Assembly (NCBI RefSeq): GCF_000685805.1
Contig: NZ_JMKP01000006.1
Span: 1-64,000 of the forward strand
Source: Psychrobacter phenylpyruvicus DSM 7000 = NBRC 102152
Lineage (GTDB): Bacteria > Pseudomonadota > Gammaproteobacteria > Pseudomonadales > Moraxellaceae
Reading direction: 5' to 3'
DNA length: 64,000 nt
The notes under the pieces are model-generated. The model worked only from the letters and a program-made list of their open reading frames with translations. It was not told the DNA's origin and made no database searches. A program made the position numbers and the translations under genes. Below are positions 29,112-36,652 of the stretch, piece by piece. Position 1 is the first letter of the stretch, and every line of letters begins with the position of its first letter.

Positions 29112-29579
29112 ATGACTCCAGCCATTAATTTAGCCAAAAAATTAAAACTAGATTATCAAATCCATGAATATGAGCACGACCCTAGTGCCGAGTCTTATGG
29201 TCTAGAAGCCGCTGATAAGCTAGGTCTGCCTGCTGAACAGGTTTTCAAAACGTTAGTGGTAGAAACCGATGCCAATAAACTTGCGGTTGCGGTTTTACCG
29301 GTTATTGATACGCTAAACTTCAAAAAAGTGGCCAAAGCTTTGGGCTGCAAAAAAGTACACATGGCCGATCCTAAGCTGGTTGAGCGTAGCAGTGGCTATG
29401 TGCTGGGAGGGGTAAGTCCTTTGGGTCAAAAGAAGCGATTGCCCACAATCATTCACGACTCTGCCCAATCGTTAACGACCATGCATGTTAGCGGAGGCAG
29501 ACGAGGGCTTGAGATTGAGTTGCCACCGCAGCAATTGGCAAATAGCCTCAATGCCAAATTTGCTGCTATTGTTGATTAA
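29112..29579 (+). CDS. ybaK: Cys-tRNA(Pro) deacylase
   Basis: YbaK clears Cys wrongly attached to tRNA-Pro, in trans to prolyl-tRNA synthetase. The 155-residue product matches the family along its length: MTPAINLAKK, YEHDP, QVFKTLVVE, LNFKKVAKALGCKKV and GGVSPLGQKKRLPT. ATG 29112 is chosen because it matches the usual YbaK start, with AAAGG just upstream. An in-frame TTG at 29097 is rejected. Confidence 0.93.
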   Translation: MTPAINLAKKLKLDYQIHEYEHDPSAESYGLEAADKLGLPAEQVFKTLVVETDANKLAVAVLPVIDTLNFKKVAKALGCKKVHMADPKLVERSSGYVLGGVSPLGQKKRLPTIIHDSAQSLTTMHVSGGRRGLEIELPPQQLANSLNAKFAAIVD

Positions 29580-29649
29580 TATTGATTAAACTCACCCAGA
29601 TTTTTACCATTAACTTTAATACCAATATAGACCAATATAGAGTAAAACT

Positions 29650-30018
29650 ATGCCACACGTTATCGTTCAAGCCACGCCCAATGTCACTATCAAAGAGCCT
29701 GACAGTTTATTAAAAAAGCTAAATAGCACCCTATGGGAAACGGGCCACTTTGGCTCACCGCAAGCGATTAAGGCCAGATTTGTGAAGTTAGAAACATTCT
29801 TGGTCGGGGTAGAGGATGAGCAGCAGGCTGAAGGGTTCGTTTATATCCAATTAAGGCTGATGCCGGGGCGTAGTCAACAGATTCGAGATGACTTGGCTGA
29901 GAAGCTGCATGCCTGCTTAAAGCAAGAGCTAGTAGAGCAGCAATCAGAGCGAGTATCGGTACAGTACTGTGTCGAAGTTGTTGAGCTGACAGCGGCTTAT
30001 AAAAAGCAGAAGATATAG
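29650..30018 (+). CDS. 5-carboxymethyl-2-hydroxymuconate isomerase-like tautomerase
   Basis: The 122-residue protein begins M-P-H-V, so Pro is exposed after Met removal, as in tautomerase-superfamily enzymes. VIVQATPNV and RFVKLETFLVGVEDEQQAEGFVYIQLRLMPGRS fit the CHMI family of homoprotocatechuate degradation. No other aromatic-degradation genes are nearby, so its role here is unclear. Confidence 0.75.
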   Translation: MPHVIVQATPNVTIKEPDSLLKKLNSTLWETGHFGSPQAIKARFVKLETFLVGVEDEQQAEGFVYIQLRLMPGRSQQIRDDLAEKLHACLKQELVEQQSERVSVQYCVEVVELTAAYKKQKI

Positions 30019-30045
30019 TCAGTGTCAGTGATAGATTATTTGCAT

Positions 30046-30078
30046 AAAGCCCCATACAGATTGCTGTATGGGGCTTTA
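30046..30078 (+). terminator. Terminator after the tautomerase gene
   Basis: The hairpin AAAGCCCCATACAG / CTGTATGGGGCTTT is followed by a T run. It can also serve the convergent methyltransferase gene. Confidence 0.85.
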
Positions 30079-30133
30079 TTTTTAATAGTGAGGATTACGC
30101 TTTAATCGAAGCTCTCAGCAATAGCAACGCTTA

Positions 30134-30835
30134 TTAGGCTTTCTTTTGAGCACAAATAGCCACATAATCACCGCGGTCATAACCCTCAATAACCTCTTGC
30201 ACCTTGTCATTGGCAAACATAGGGTGGGTCAGTAAGGTTTGTGCGTATTCAAAATTAGTGAATCCAGCCTCTTGCATCAGCTCAATTTTCTCATCAGAGG
30301 TGCGCCAGTTTGCAGTGCGCACCAGCTCAATAGGATATGGGTCTTTGGGTGAGATGTGAGCCAATAGCTTATGATCCCAAGTATCAACTGCGCTGGCTAA
30401 GTTGTACAAGCTGGCAAAGCCGCTTTCTTTTGGCACATCAATAAGGATCAGCTTACCACCCGGCTTTAGGGCTTCATGAGCTTTGTTGATACACAGGGCT
30501 AGGTCGCTAATATAGCTGACACTGCCGTTGAACATAATAATATCGAATTTATTAGGTTCAATCTCAGCCTCTTCTGCGGTATTAATGTCCACAGTTAGTC
30601 CGCGTTTCTCAGCGATTTGCGCCATGTCTTTTGAAGGCTCAATACCGTGCTTGATATGGATGTCGTAGTCTTTTGCCAGTAGCATTTCAAACAGTCCGCT
30701 GCCGCAGCCCACGGACAAAATAGTACTGTCTTTGTCCAAAAAGTGAGCCACTAATTTTAGTTCACTGAGTAGTAAATTCTCATTGTCCATAAACCAACTG
30801 TCGTATGCGTTGGCATGTTCATCAAATACGGCCAT
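30134..30835 (-). CDS. Class I SAM-dependent methyltransferase
   Basis: The 233-residue protein has SAM motif I ILSVGCGSGLFEMLLAK near residue 40, FDIIMFNGSVSYI (motif II region) and LKPGGKLILIDVPKES (motif III). AAGGAG lies upstream of the ATG. It is downstream of tenA by 84 bp in the same direction, so may share its transcript. Substrate is unknown. Confidence 0.85.
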   Translation of the reverse strand: MAVFDEHANAYDSWFMDNENLLLSELKLVAHFLDKDSTILSVGCGSGLFEMLLAKDYDIHIKHGIEPSKDMAQIAEKRGLTVDINTAEEAEIEPNKFDIIMFNGSVSYISDLALCINKAHEALKPGGKLILIDVPKESGFASLYNLASAVDTWDHKLLAHISPKDPYPIELVRTANWRTSDEKIELMQEAGFTNFEYAQTLLTHPMFANDKVQEVIEGYDRGDYVAICAQKKA

Positions 30836-30919
30836 GATTTTCTCCTTATTTATGTGGATTAGTTATTCGTCGAACGTTTAAGTTAACGGCTTGTGCGGTA
30901 ATTAAGACTTGTGCAGTAA

Positions 30920-31567
30920 TTAGGACAAATCTAAAGCCATTTGCCAAAAGTTAACCTCCATACGAGAGGCTGTGTTAAATAGCTTCTGTAATTTTGGCTG
31001 CTGAGCCGGACTGACGTCAGCAAATAATTGATTGATAAAGGCTTCATTTTGGGCAGTCACTTCTTGGAACTCCTCGCTAGCGAAGACGTCAATCCAAGGC
31101 TGATAAGGGTTATTGTCAACGAATCCCTCCGCTTTAAGGCGCTGGCCAATCTCCCCATAACCCATTAGACAAGGGGCAATGGCTGCATATAGCTCAACCA
31201 AAGAGCCAGACATGGCGGCATCTAATAAGTAGCGGGTGTAGGCAATGGTCGCTGCAGATTCTGTGGTGTTTTCGACTTCTTCAATGGAGATGTCCCATTG
31301 TTGACAAAACTCTAAGTACATACCTATTTCTAGATCAAGCATGGCATTGATACCAGCTTGTCCCACCCGCATTTGAGCCAAAGTGTCACTCTTATAAACA
31401 CTCAGCGCCATTACTCGGGTGTAGTGCAGCAGATAGAGGTAATCTTGCTTTAGATAGTGCTGAAAGCTTTGTTTGGGTAATCTTCCTGTTGCCAACTGAT
31501 TGACAAACTCATGATGGATGTAATTCTGCCAAGTTGGACAGTTATCGCGTAGTGTTTGAAAGTCCAT
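30920..31567 (-). CDS. tenA: TenA-family thiaminase / aminopyrimidine aminohydrolase
   Basis: TenA hydrolyses thiamine breakdown products to hydroxymethylpyrimidine for salvage. The protein (215 residues from 31567) has the helical TenA fold with YLKQDYLYLLHYTRV and the APCLMGYGEIG motif; Cys133 is the expected nucleophile. An ATG at 31606 would add 13 residues; I prefer 31567 because family members usually begin near this point. A TPP riboswitch at 31765-31878 on the same strand strongly supports the thiamine link. Confidence 0.9.
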   Translation of the reverse strand: MDFQTLRDNCPTWQNYIHHEFVNQLATGRLPKQSFQHYLKQDYLYLLHYTRVMALSVYKSDTLAQMRVGQAGINAMLDLEIGMYLEFCQQWDISIEEVENTTESAATIAYTRYLLDAAMSGSLVELYAAIAPCLMGYGEIGQRLKAEGFVDNNPYQPWIDVFASEEFQEVTAQNEAFINQLFADVSPAQQPKLQKLFNTASRMEVNFWQMALDLS

Positions 31568-31704
31568 AAGGTTCACTTTTGTCAAAGATAGGTCATTAAC
31601 CGCCACATGACCAAAAATTTAGCCGTGTCTTTGAAAACCTGATGACCGTTTGGATTGACTACTGGGAGACGAAGCACAGAATTATATTGAACAGCACTAA
31701 AATG

Positions 31705-31729
31705 CCATTAAAGGGCTAGGCCTTAATGG
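31705..31729 (-). promoter_or_regulatory. Candidate expression-platform hairpin for tenA
   Basis: On the minus strand CCATTAAGGCC and CCTTTAATGG can pair between the TPP aptamer and tenA. There is no clear U run, so it could act through translation or processing. Confidence 0.35.
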
Positions 31730-31764
31730 ATTAAGTGTATTTTTGGAAGTGAGTTCACTAAGAT

Positions 31765-31878
31765 CACGCTTGTTTCCTACGTCAGTATTAACTGCATCAG
31801 GTTCTCGGGTGTCTCTCAGCTAAGGCTAAGTGCTTGATATGAATAATCAAATCATTAGCAATAGCACCCCGACAAGGT
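31765..31878 (-). promoter_or_regulatory. TPP riboswitch (THI element)
   Basis: Read on the minus strand, the conserved blocks occur in the standard order: GTCGGGGTGC, GCTGAGAGACACCC, GAACCTGATGCAGTTAATAC and GACGTAGGAAACAAG. Together they form the P1-P5 aptamer of the thiamine pyrophosphate riboswitch. It sits about 200 nt before tenA on the same strand and so should repress tenA when TPP is plentiful. Confidence 0.95.
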
Positions 31879-31880
31879 CA

Positions 31881-32507
31881 TTGGGATAATAAGATAAAGG
31901 CACTGGGATAAAGTCATTATCGAGACTAATTTGCTGTCCCTACAATAAGGCTTTATCCGCTGCTACTCACTATCATAGGACAACGGATGGCATTAATGCA
32001 AGGCAGGCTAGGTTTTATCATCGATAAGCCAAGATAGGATACCAAACATAAGCGGAGAGTAGCCCTGAAACAATGCTGTAGTACCAGTTGTCATTGGACT
32101 GAAGTGGTTATGAACTCACAGTTAGTCAAAACCATTAAAAGCCGACAAACTGGTCGATAAGCTCCTCTGAAATAGGGGAGCTTTTTTTATATTAATCCAT
32201 TTAATTATAGAAACTCTCCTTAATTGTAAAACTGCATAACCAGCCCTTTATTTTTTAGTAATTTAAAACAAATAAGTGCCGAATGTTAACTAAGGTTAAT
32301 AATGTACGAAAACTGTAATTTGGGAATTTTAGCTATTGAGCTAGAAACTGACTGAGAATATAATATTGTTAGGCCTTAGTAATTAAGCGAACATATTACT
32401 TAAGTTTAACTATACAATTAAAAGTGAGTTTTTAAATTTAGCCAGCGGGCGAAAGTTTGAGAATTCACAATCGGTGCTACAGGGCAAACCTAATCAAGGA
32501 AAACAAA
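31881..32507. other. Non-coding region between tenA leader and ycaC-like gene
   Basis: About 630 bp without a supported gene. It contains a strong plus-strand terminator at 32159, although no gene precedes it, and then AT-rich sequence leading to the ycaC-like gene with a possible promoter (TATACAAT near 32412). Confidence 0.5.
32159..32190 (+). terminator. Terminator with no gene upstream
   Basis: The hairpin AAGCTCCTCTG / AGGGGAGCTT with a small loop is followed by seven T residues. The nearest plus-strand gene upstream ends more than 2 kb away, which suggests an unannotated transcript. Confidence 0.75.
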
Positions 32508-33197
32508 ATGTCTAACAAATTACAGCTTTTAACTCCTGAAAACTCTCAAATAATCTTTATCGATCAACAGCCACAAATGGCATTTGGCGTACAGTCAATT
32601 GATCGTCAAGTATTAAAAAACAACGTAACTGGTTTGGCTAAAGCCGCTAAGGTTTTCAACATTCCAACTACTATTACCACTGTTGAGACCAAAAGCTTCT
32701 CAGGCAACACTTATCCAGAGCTTCTAGCCGTTTTCCCAGAAAACAAAATCCTTGAGCGTACTTCAATGAACTCTTGGGATGACCAAAACGTTCGTGATGC
32801 ATTAGCTGAAAACGCTAAAAATGGCCGCAAAAAAATTGTTGTTTCTGGTCTATGGACTGAGGTATGTAACTTATCATTCGCTCTATCTTGCCTACAAGAT
32901 ACTGACTATGAAATTTATATGGTAGCTGACGCTTCTGGTGGTACTTCAGCTGAAGCTCATAAATATGCTATGGACCGCATGATACAAGTGGGCGTTATCC
33001 CTGTGACTTGGCAACAAGTGCTTCTTGAGTGGCAACGTGACTGGGCGAAAAAAGACACTTATGACGCAGTAATGGACATCGTAAGAGAACACTCAGGTGC
33101 TTATGGTATGGGTGTTGACTATGCTTACACTATGGTTCACGGCGCTCCTGAGCGTGTAGAGCACGGTGAATTAATTGGTCCTAACCCAGCTAAATAG
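32508..33197 (+). CDS. Isochorismatase-family hydrolase, YcaC-like
   Basis: The 229-residue cysteine hydrolase has Asp19 (FIDQQ), Arg84 (ILERTSMNSWD) and Cys120 (LWTEVCNL). These are the same spacing and residues as the Asp-Arg-Cys set I recall for E. coli YcaC, whose substrate is unknown. ATG 32508 has AAGGA eight bases upstream; an in-frame TTG at 32457 is discarded. It is followed by a terminator and the XapX and amidohydrolase genes, which often accompany such hydrolases. Confidence 0.88.
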   Translation: MSNKLQLLTPENSQIIFIDQQPQMAFGVQSIDRQVLKNNVTGLAKAAKVFNIPTTITTVETKSFSGNTYPELLAVFPENKILERTSMNSWDDQNVRDALAENAKNGRKKIVVSGLWTEVCNLSFALSCLQDTDYEIYMVADASGGTSAEAHKYAMDRMIQVGVIPVTWQQVLLEWQRDWAKKDTYDAVMDIVREHSGAYGMGVDYAYTMVHGAPERVEHGELIGPNPAK

Positions 33198-33254
33198 TCC
33201 CTGCATCAGGCTAATGATTTAACTGGTTAAGGCCCAAGTGAACGGGCTATAAGA

Positions 33255-33319
33255 AGGATTAATCGAGTGTGAGATGTTGCTACTGCAGGTGCTCTCTCTA
33301 CTTGGTTAATCCTTTTTTT
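33255..33319 (+). terminator. Terminator after the YcaC-like gene
   Basis: A long stem (AAGGATTAA / TTAATCCTTTTTTT) closes an approximately 40-nt partly paired loop and ends in T7. It should allow separate expression of the YcaC-like gene and downstream genes. Confidence 0.65.
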
Positions 33320-33346
33320 ATATCATCCGAGTAAAAGGTATAAATT

Positions 33347-33598
33347 ATGAGAATTTATATTGCTTCATTGATTGTCGGAATTGTAGTAGGTGTGCTTTAT
33401 AGTCTGGTCAATGTTCGTTCGCCTGCACCCCCAACATGGGCGCTAGTTGGGTTATTGGGTATGTTAATGGGTGAGCAGCTTATTCCTGTTGCTAAGCAGT
33501 ATCTATTTAATCCGTCAGATCAAGCCAATTCAGCTCAGATTCAAAGTACTGAGGCATCAAAAACAGCTCAATCCTCAGCAGAGATAGGTAATGGCTAA
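33347..33598 (+). CDS. XapX-domain small membrane protein (DUF1427)
   Basis: The 83-residue protein has two hydrophobic stretches (about 3-23 and 29-47) with VRSPAPPTWALVGLLGMLMGEQ, the XapX signature, and a polar Gln/Ser/Ala tail. Function is unknown. It lies between a YcaC-like hydrolase and an amidohydrolase, a recurrent grouping. Confidence 0.88.
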   Translation: MRIYIASLIVGIVVGVLYSLVNVRSPAPPTWALVGLLGMLMGEQLIPVAKQYLFNPSDQANSAQIQSTEASKTAQSSAEIGNG

Positions 33599-33720
33599 GT
33601 ACTACAAATAAATACAGTTTTATGCTGAATATATGACTACAAGCTGCTGTATATATGACCCCAAACTGTAAGGCTGATTACCAAAAAGGCTGTTTCTGCT
33701 AATTTCGATAGGATAATACT

Positions 33721-35613
33721 ATGACACATCCAGATATTATTTATTATAACGGTAAGATAACCACGCTTGATCGTGCGAACCCCACTGCATCAGCTGTGGC
33801 CATTAAAGAGGGCCGCTTTATAAAAGTCGGTACAGACTCTGAAGTTCTTGACTTAGCAGGCAGCAACACTAAGTCCATTAACCTAAAAGGCCGCAGTGTA
33901 TTGCCTGGCTTGTTTGACAACCATACGCACGTTATCCGCGGGGGTCTAAACTACAATATGGAATTACGCTGGGACGGTGTACGCTCGTTAGCGGACGCAA
34001 TGGCGATGCTAAAAGATCAAGTCGCTAAAACCCCAGCTCCGCAGTGGGTGCGTGTGGTGGGCGGTTTTACCGAAAATCAATTTGTTGAAAAGCGTTTACC
34101 AACCATTGATGAAATTAATGCCGTTGCCCCTGACACACCAGTATTTATCCTACACCTATATGACCGTGCCCTGCTTAACGCAGCCGCGCTACGTGCTGTG
34201 GGATACACCAAAGACACGCCAGAGCCTCCAGGGGGCGAAATACAACGTGATGCCAAAGGCAATCCAACAGGCTTACTACTCGCAAAACCAAATGCATCGA
34301 TTCTTTATGCCACCCTAGCCAAAGGCCCTAAGCTGCCCTTTGAGTATCAATTGAACTCTACACGCCACTTTATGCGTGAGCTAAACCGCTTAGGGGTTAC
34401 CGGTATTATTGACGCTGGTGGCGGCTCACAGAACTTCCCTGACGACTATGAAGTGGTACAGAAGCTGCATGATGAGGGTCAGTTAACGGTGCGTATGGCT
34501 TATAACTTATTTACCCAAAAGCCCAAAGAGGAAAAAGAGGACTTCCTAAATTGGACCTCTTCGGTCACTTACAAGCAAGGTGATGACTACTTCCGCCACA
34601 ACGGGGCAGGGGAGATGTTGGTTTATTCTGCTGCTGACTTCGAAGACTTCCGTCAGCCTCGCCCTGAGATGCCAGCTAATATGGAGGAAGATCTTGAAGA
34701 GGTGGTGCGTATTTTGGCCCAAAACAAATGGCCATGGCGCTTACATGCCACTTATGATGAAACCATTGAGCGCGCATTGAATGTTTTTGAAAAGGTAAAT
34801 AAAGAGATTCCTTTTGAGGGCTTAAACTGGTTCTTTGACCACGCAGAAACCATCTCACAGAAGTCGATCGACCGTATTGCTGAGCTAGGTGGTGGTATTG
34901 CGGTACAGCACCGTATGGCTTATCAAGGAGAATATTTCGCAGAGCGTTATGGCACAGCAGCTGCCTCAAATACACCGCCGGTTAAGCAAATGCTAGACAG
35001 CGGGGTTAACGTATCTGCTGGTACTGACGCTACCCGTGTTGCCTCATACAACCCTTGGGTATCACTATCCTGGTTAATCAGTGGTCAAACCGTTGGTGGT
35101 ATGCAGCTTTATGATCAAGACAACCTATTAGACCGCGAGACCGCCCTACGTATGTGGACTGAAAAAGTAGCTTGGTTTACTAATGAAGAGGGACAGCGTG
35201 GCCGTATTGAAGAGGGGCATCTAGCCGACTTTATTGTACCCAATAAAGACTTCTTTAACGTCGCAGAAAATGAGATTCCATTTTTAACCTCGGATTTAAC
35301 TGTGGTGGGTGGTAAGCCTGTATTTGGGGCAGGCGAGTTCTCAGATTATGACAGTCCTATTCCTCCGGCAATGCCTGATTGGTCACCAGTGAACAAATAT
35401 GGGGGCTATGCGGCTTGGGCAGATCCAGAGGGGGCGGGTAAAAACTCTTTAGCACCAATGCAAAATCATGCTGCTATGGCGGCCTCTTGTGGCTGCTCTA
35501 GTGCTTGTAGCATACATGGGCACAACCACGCTAAAGCTTGGAAGTCTAATGCACCAGTGTCGAATCTAAAAGACTTCTTTGGTGCTTTTGGCTGCTCTTG
35601 CTGGGCGGTTTAA
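33721..35613 (+). CDS. YtcJ-like amidohydrolase with Cys-rich C-terminal tail
   Basis: The 630-residue metal-dependent hydrolase has the YtcJ pattern: LPGLFDNHTHVIRGG (metal site), GVTGIIDAGGGS, LHATYDE, FDHAE and the late metal Asp in SAGTDATRVASYNPW. The last approximately 65 residues are unusual: SCGCSSACSIHGHNHAKAW and a terminal FGCSCWAV contain six Cys and several His. This looks like a metal- or redox-binding tail. No signal peptide is seen. Substrate is unknown. Confidence 0.88.
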   Translation: MTHPDIIYYNGKITTLDRANPTASAVAIKEGRFIKVGTDSEVLDLAGSNTKSINLKGRSVLPGLFDNHTHVIRGGLNYNMELRWDGVRSLADAMAMLKDQVAKTPAPQWVRVVGGFTENQFVEKRLPTIDEINAVAPDTPVFILHLYDRALLNAAALRAVGYTKDTPEPPGGEIQRDAKGNPTGLLLAKPNASILYATLAKGPKLPFEYQLNSTRHFMRELNRLGVTGIIDAGGGSQNFPDDYEVVQKLHDEGQLTVRMAYNLFTQKPKEEKEDFLNWTSSVTYKQGDDYFRHNGAGEMLVYSAADFEDFRQPRPEMPANMEEDLEEVVRILAQNKWPWRLHATYDETIERALNVFEKVNKEIPFEGLNWFFDHAETISQKSIDRIAELGGGIAVQHRMAYQGEYFAERYGTAAASNTPPVKQMLDSGVNVSAGTDATRVASYNPWVSLSWLISGQTVGGMQLYDQDNLLDRETALRMWTEKVAWFTNEEGQRGRIEEGHLADFIVPNKDFFNVAENEIPFLTSDLTVVGGKPVFGAGEFSDYDSPIPPAMPDWSPVNKYGGYAAWADPEGAGKNSLAPMQNHAAMAASCGCSSACSIHGHNHAKAWKSNAPVSNLKDFFGAFGCSCWAV

Positions 35614-35667
35614 TAACGAGGTTTAAACCAGCAATATAGCGCACTAAGCTTACAACTATAAGCTGCT

Positions 35668-35704
35668 CAAAATCCCGATGAAATTCATTTTCAGCGGGAT
35701 TTTG
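35668..35704 (+). terminator. Terminator after the amidohydrolase gene
   Basis: The hairpin CAAAATCCCG / CGGGATTTTG lies 55 bp past the stop. Confidence 0.75.
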
Positions 35705-35772
35705 TAGTTATAGTGGCGCTTTTGGTGCGGTAAGAATTCAAAAAATAAAATCGAAAATAATAAGGTACGACC

Positions 35773-36528
35773 ATGTGTGCGAATAAGACTCAAAACAATG
35801 AGCAAACTGTAGAGGGTAAGCCTAATTCCTCACAGCAGGTCACTTTCTGGCAGCAATATAAGATACCAGTAATGTTAACTGTAGTAGGTGGGGCCATTGA
35901 TACCATAGGTTTTGTTGGCCTATTTGGTTTCTTTACCAACCATGTGACCGGAAACTTGGTAATGGCCGGTGCTGGAATAGTGCAAGGGGGGAGCGGGCTA
36001 TGGATTAAGCTTGGCGCTGTGCCAGTATTTATATTGACGGTAATCGTCACCAAACGGGTTATCGAAAAGCGCAAAGCTAATAAACTAATATTAAGTGACT
36101 TGTTATTTGCTGAGGTGGCTTTTTTGCTGGCTTTCTTTTTATCGGCAATCTACTTTGGCCCATTTGATCAACCGGGTACTTTAGAAATAGCTTTCACTGG
36201 ATTTTTGGGTTTGATTGCTTTTGCCATTCGTAATACAGCGAGCAAGACGGTTATGGGCAAAATGAGTTCGACCTTACTAATGACCGGTAACACCACACAG
36301 TTAGGTATTGATTTATCAGACTATATATTTGATCGTAATAATTGTAATTTTGTCAGCTTAAAGCACAGCTTCACCATTGTGGCAAGCTTTGCAGTAGGCG
36401 CTCTTATCGGGGCTTTGCTGTATATACAGATTGGCTTATGGGCGATTGGGCCATTTATCCTTCCAGTGCTGATGGCGGCTATTGCTACTAGAGATGAGCA
36501 AACTTTAAGGCAAGCTACCCGTACCTAG
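35773..36528 (+). CDS. YoaK/DUF1275 family membrane protein
   Basis: The 251-residue protein has about six membrane segments. DTIGFVGLFGFFTNHVTGNLVMAG, ending in the N-H-V-T-G-N family motif, and ASKTVMGKMSSTLLMTGNTTQLGIDL identify DUF1275. Function is unknown. It follows the amidohydrolase in the same direction after a terminator. Confidence 0.87.
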   Translation: MCANKTQNNEQTVEGKPNSSQQVTFWQQYKIPVMLTVVGGAIDTIGFVGLFGFFTNHVTGNLVMAGAGIVQGGSGLWIKLGAVPVFILTVIVTKRVIEKRKANKLILSDLLFAEVAFLLAFFLSAIYFGPFDQPGTLEIAFTGFLGLIAFAIRNTASKTVMGKMSSTLLMTGNTTQLGIDLSDYIFDRNNCNFVSLKHSFTIVASFAVGALIGALLYIQIGLWAIGPFILPVLMAAIATRDEQTLRQATRT

Positions 36529-36581
36529 TACCTAGCTTTCTGTAATTTAGCCTACTTATTAAGCTCAAAAACCATACAAAT

Positions 36582-36616
36582 AAAAAGACCGCTCTATTTA
36601 AATAGAGCGGTCTTTT
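36582..36616. terminator. Bidirectional terminator
   Basis: The hairpin AAAAAGACCGCTCTATTT / AAATAGAGCGGTCTTTT has A and T runs on the two sides. It lies between convergent genes (YoaK-like and acyl-CoA dehydrogenase). Confidence 0.88.
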
Positions 36617-36652
36617 GATAATCTAGGCGCTAAATACTAAATAGCAGGTAGA

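Noticed and set aside
32401-32507. Possible riboswitch before the YcaC-like gene
   Set aside because: I tried guanidine and NAD-related classes from memory and found none of their conserved blocks.
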